64,000 bases of DNA. Source: Peribacillus tepidiphilus (GTDB taxonomy: Bacteria; Bacillota; Bacilli; Bacillales; DSM-1321). Shown one piece after another: positions 63,074 through 64,000 of the stretch. A model generated the notes under the pieces. It had not been told where the DNA came from and ran no database searches. It saw only the letters and a list, made by a program, of their open reading frames with translations. Numbering within the stretch: position 1 is the first letter of the stretch; each line of letters opens with the position of its first letter. The stretch is taken from positions 1-64,000 of the forward strand of contig NZ_WIAQ01000020.1 of NCBI RefSeq assembly GCF_009466385.1, given 5' to 3'. The position numbers were made by a program, and so were the translations under genes.

Positions 63074-63862
63074 ATGAGAATACTATCTTTATGCCCAAGC
63101 AATACGGAAATTTGTAGCTATTTAGGTGTTGAAGAATGGTTAGTAGGAATTGACGATTATTCAGATTGGCCGTTATCTGTACAATCACTTCCAAGACTCG
63201 GTCCTGATTTATCGATTAACATGGAAAAAGTGGAAGCGTTAAAACCCGATCTTGTACTAGCGTCTCTAAGTGTCCCTGGAATGGAAAAAAATGTACAAGA
63301 GCTTGTAAGAAGAAATATTCCTCACATCGTACTCAATCCAAACTCTCTTCAAGAAATAGCTGAAAGCATAATGGCTGTTGGAAGGGCATTAGGTATAGAG
63401 GATATTGGCAAATTAAAAGCTCAGGAGTTTTTAAAGGATATGGATCGGTTTAAGAAAGTGGCTGATGGAATCACTCATAAAAAATCTATATATTGGGAAT
63501 GGTGGCCAAATCCTTTGTTTTCTCCAGGTAAATTAAATTGGCTAACTGAAATCAGTTCGTTAGCCGGTGGAAGAAATATATTGGATGATATAGAAATGGC
63601 AAGTGTTCAAATTCCACCAGAAGATATAATAAAGAAAAACCCAGAATACATTTGCTTGGCATGGGTTGGCGTACCGATTCACAAAATAAAAAAACAAGTT
63701 GTATTTAAGCGTAATGGATGGGACAAAATCATGGCAGTTAATAACAGAAATATTTTTATTATGGAGGAACCTCTTTTCTGCCGGCCCTCACCAAGATTAT
63801 TGGAGGGCTTAAAACAATTAGCAAACCTTCTCCATCCAGAGCAATTCAACTCATTAACATAG
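63074..63862 (+). CDS. Cobalamin/Fe-siderophore-type substrate-binding fold protein without signal peptide (BtuF-like)
   Basis: This 262-aa protein has the class III binding-protein fold: MRILSLCPSNTEICSYLGVE, LPRLGPDLSINMEKVEALKPDLVLA, WWPNPLFSPGKLNWLTEISSLAGG and FCRPSPRLLEGLKQLANLLHP. It begins directly at the first beta strand after GAGGAGGAGAAA, with no signal peptide or lipobox, so as written it would be cytosolic. No permease or ATPase genes are adjacent. It may be co-transcribed with yuiD. The role is unclear. Confidence 0.85.
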   Translation: MRILSLCPSNTEICSYLGVEEWLVGIDDYSDWPLSVQSLPRLGPDLSINMEKVEALKPDLVLASLSVPGMEKNVQELVRRNIPHIVLNPNSLQEIAESIMAVGRALGIEDIGKLKAQEFLKDMDRFKKVADGITHKKSIYWEWWPNPLFSPGKLNWLTEISSLAGGRNILDDIEMASVQIPPEDIIKKNPEYICLAWVGVPIHKIKKQVVFKRNGWDKIMAVNNRNIFIMEEPLFCRPSPRLLEGLKQLANLLHPEQFNSLT

Positions 63863-63945
63863 AAAAAGCATTCTTCCAATAAAAAGATAAGAGGATACCA
63901 TTTTTCATTTTTAACAAAAGTATCCTTTAATTGACAAAACATATA

Positions 63946-63990
63946 AGACCAAGCTAAAAGGTCAACTTGTTTGTCCTTTTAGCTTGGTCT
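63946..63990. terminator. Strong terminator at the window end
   Basis: A 16-bp perfect stem AGACCAAGCTAAAAGG/CCTTTTAGCTTGGTCT. A weaker AGGATAC/GTATCCT hairpin at about 63890-63929 precedes it, right after the BtuF-like gene. The strong one may also serve a convergent gene beyond the window. Confidence 0.85.
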
Positions 63991-64000
63991 CTTTCTAATC

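Overview
The window looks like the chromosome of an endospore-forming, low-GC Gram-positive of the family Bacillaceae. The grounds are AT-rich DNA with strong AGGAGG-type ribosome sites, a spore germinant-receptor operon, KapB/KapD, a rocA/rocR locus with a sigma-54 promoter, Fur-type boxes, and long collinearity with the Bacillus subtilis yug/yui gene order. Genus and species cannot be fixed from the sequence; it is not B. subtilis itself. I see no prophage, transposase or CRISPR array.

Layout. 0-0.4 kb: 5' end of a 16S rRNA gene leaving the window leftwards, with tandem rRNA promoters. 0.6-8 kb: ykoN/ykoP-type genes, a DMT transporter, an MgtC protein, tRNA-Ala(GGC), a secreted nuclease lipoprotein, a YebC-family protein and a quinone oxidoreductase. 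8.4-12.7 kb: an ABC sulfate importer operon (sbp-cysT-cysW-cysA). Its long leader carries two intrinsic terminators, each preceded by the same 23-nt motif, and between them an unannotated 23-codon ORF with four Cys codons: a candidate cysteine attenuator. 12.9-14 kb: a Fur-box-controlled flavodoxin locus (ykuNOP type) in which only the last gene is intact. 14.2-18.5 kb: germinant-receptor genes A-C-B and a divergent small membrane protein. 19-28.3 kb: glycolate catabolism (GntR regulator, glcE-glcF-glcD, malate synthase G, an FAH-family enzyme, an IclR regulator), with matching palindromes before glcE and glcB. 28.5-30.5 kb: amtB-glnK and an overlooked 50-aa ORF.

30.6-64 kb follows the B. subtilis yug-yui order as I recall it: K+ channel, yugN, pgi, butanol dehydrogenase, yuzA, [RND pump, rocG-rocD-rocA, rocR, yceI], yugI, alaT-alaR, yugF, patB, [sodC, lipoprotein PPIase], kapB, kapD, pbpD, yufK, yuxO, pepA, yuiD. 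The bracketed blocks appear to be insertions relative to B. subtilis. The roc genes turn ornithine/proline-derived P5C into glutamate and 2-oxoglutarate.

Non-coding DNA holds the most unexpected structure: four short tandem arrays of unrelated sequence that all have a 21-bp period; two copies of a 150-180 bp hairpin-ended dispersed repeat; an orphan terminator suggesting a small RNA near 47 kb; and a perfect 26-bp palindrome at the start of the yceI transcript. All calls come from reading the sequence by eye; no database search or folding program was run.
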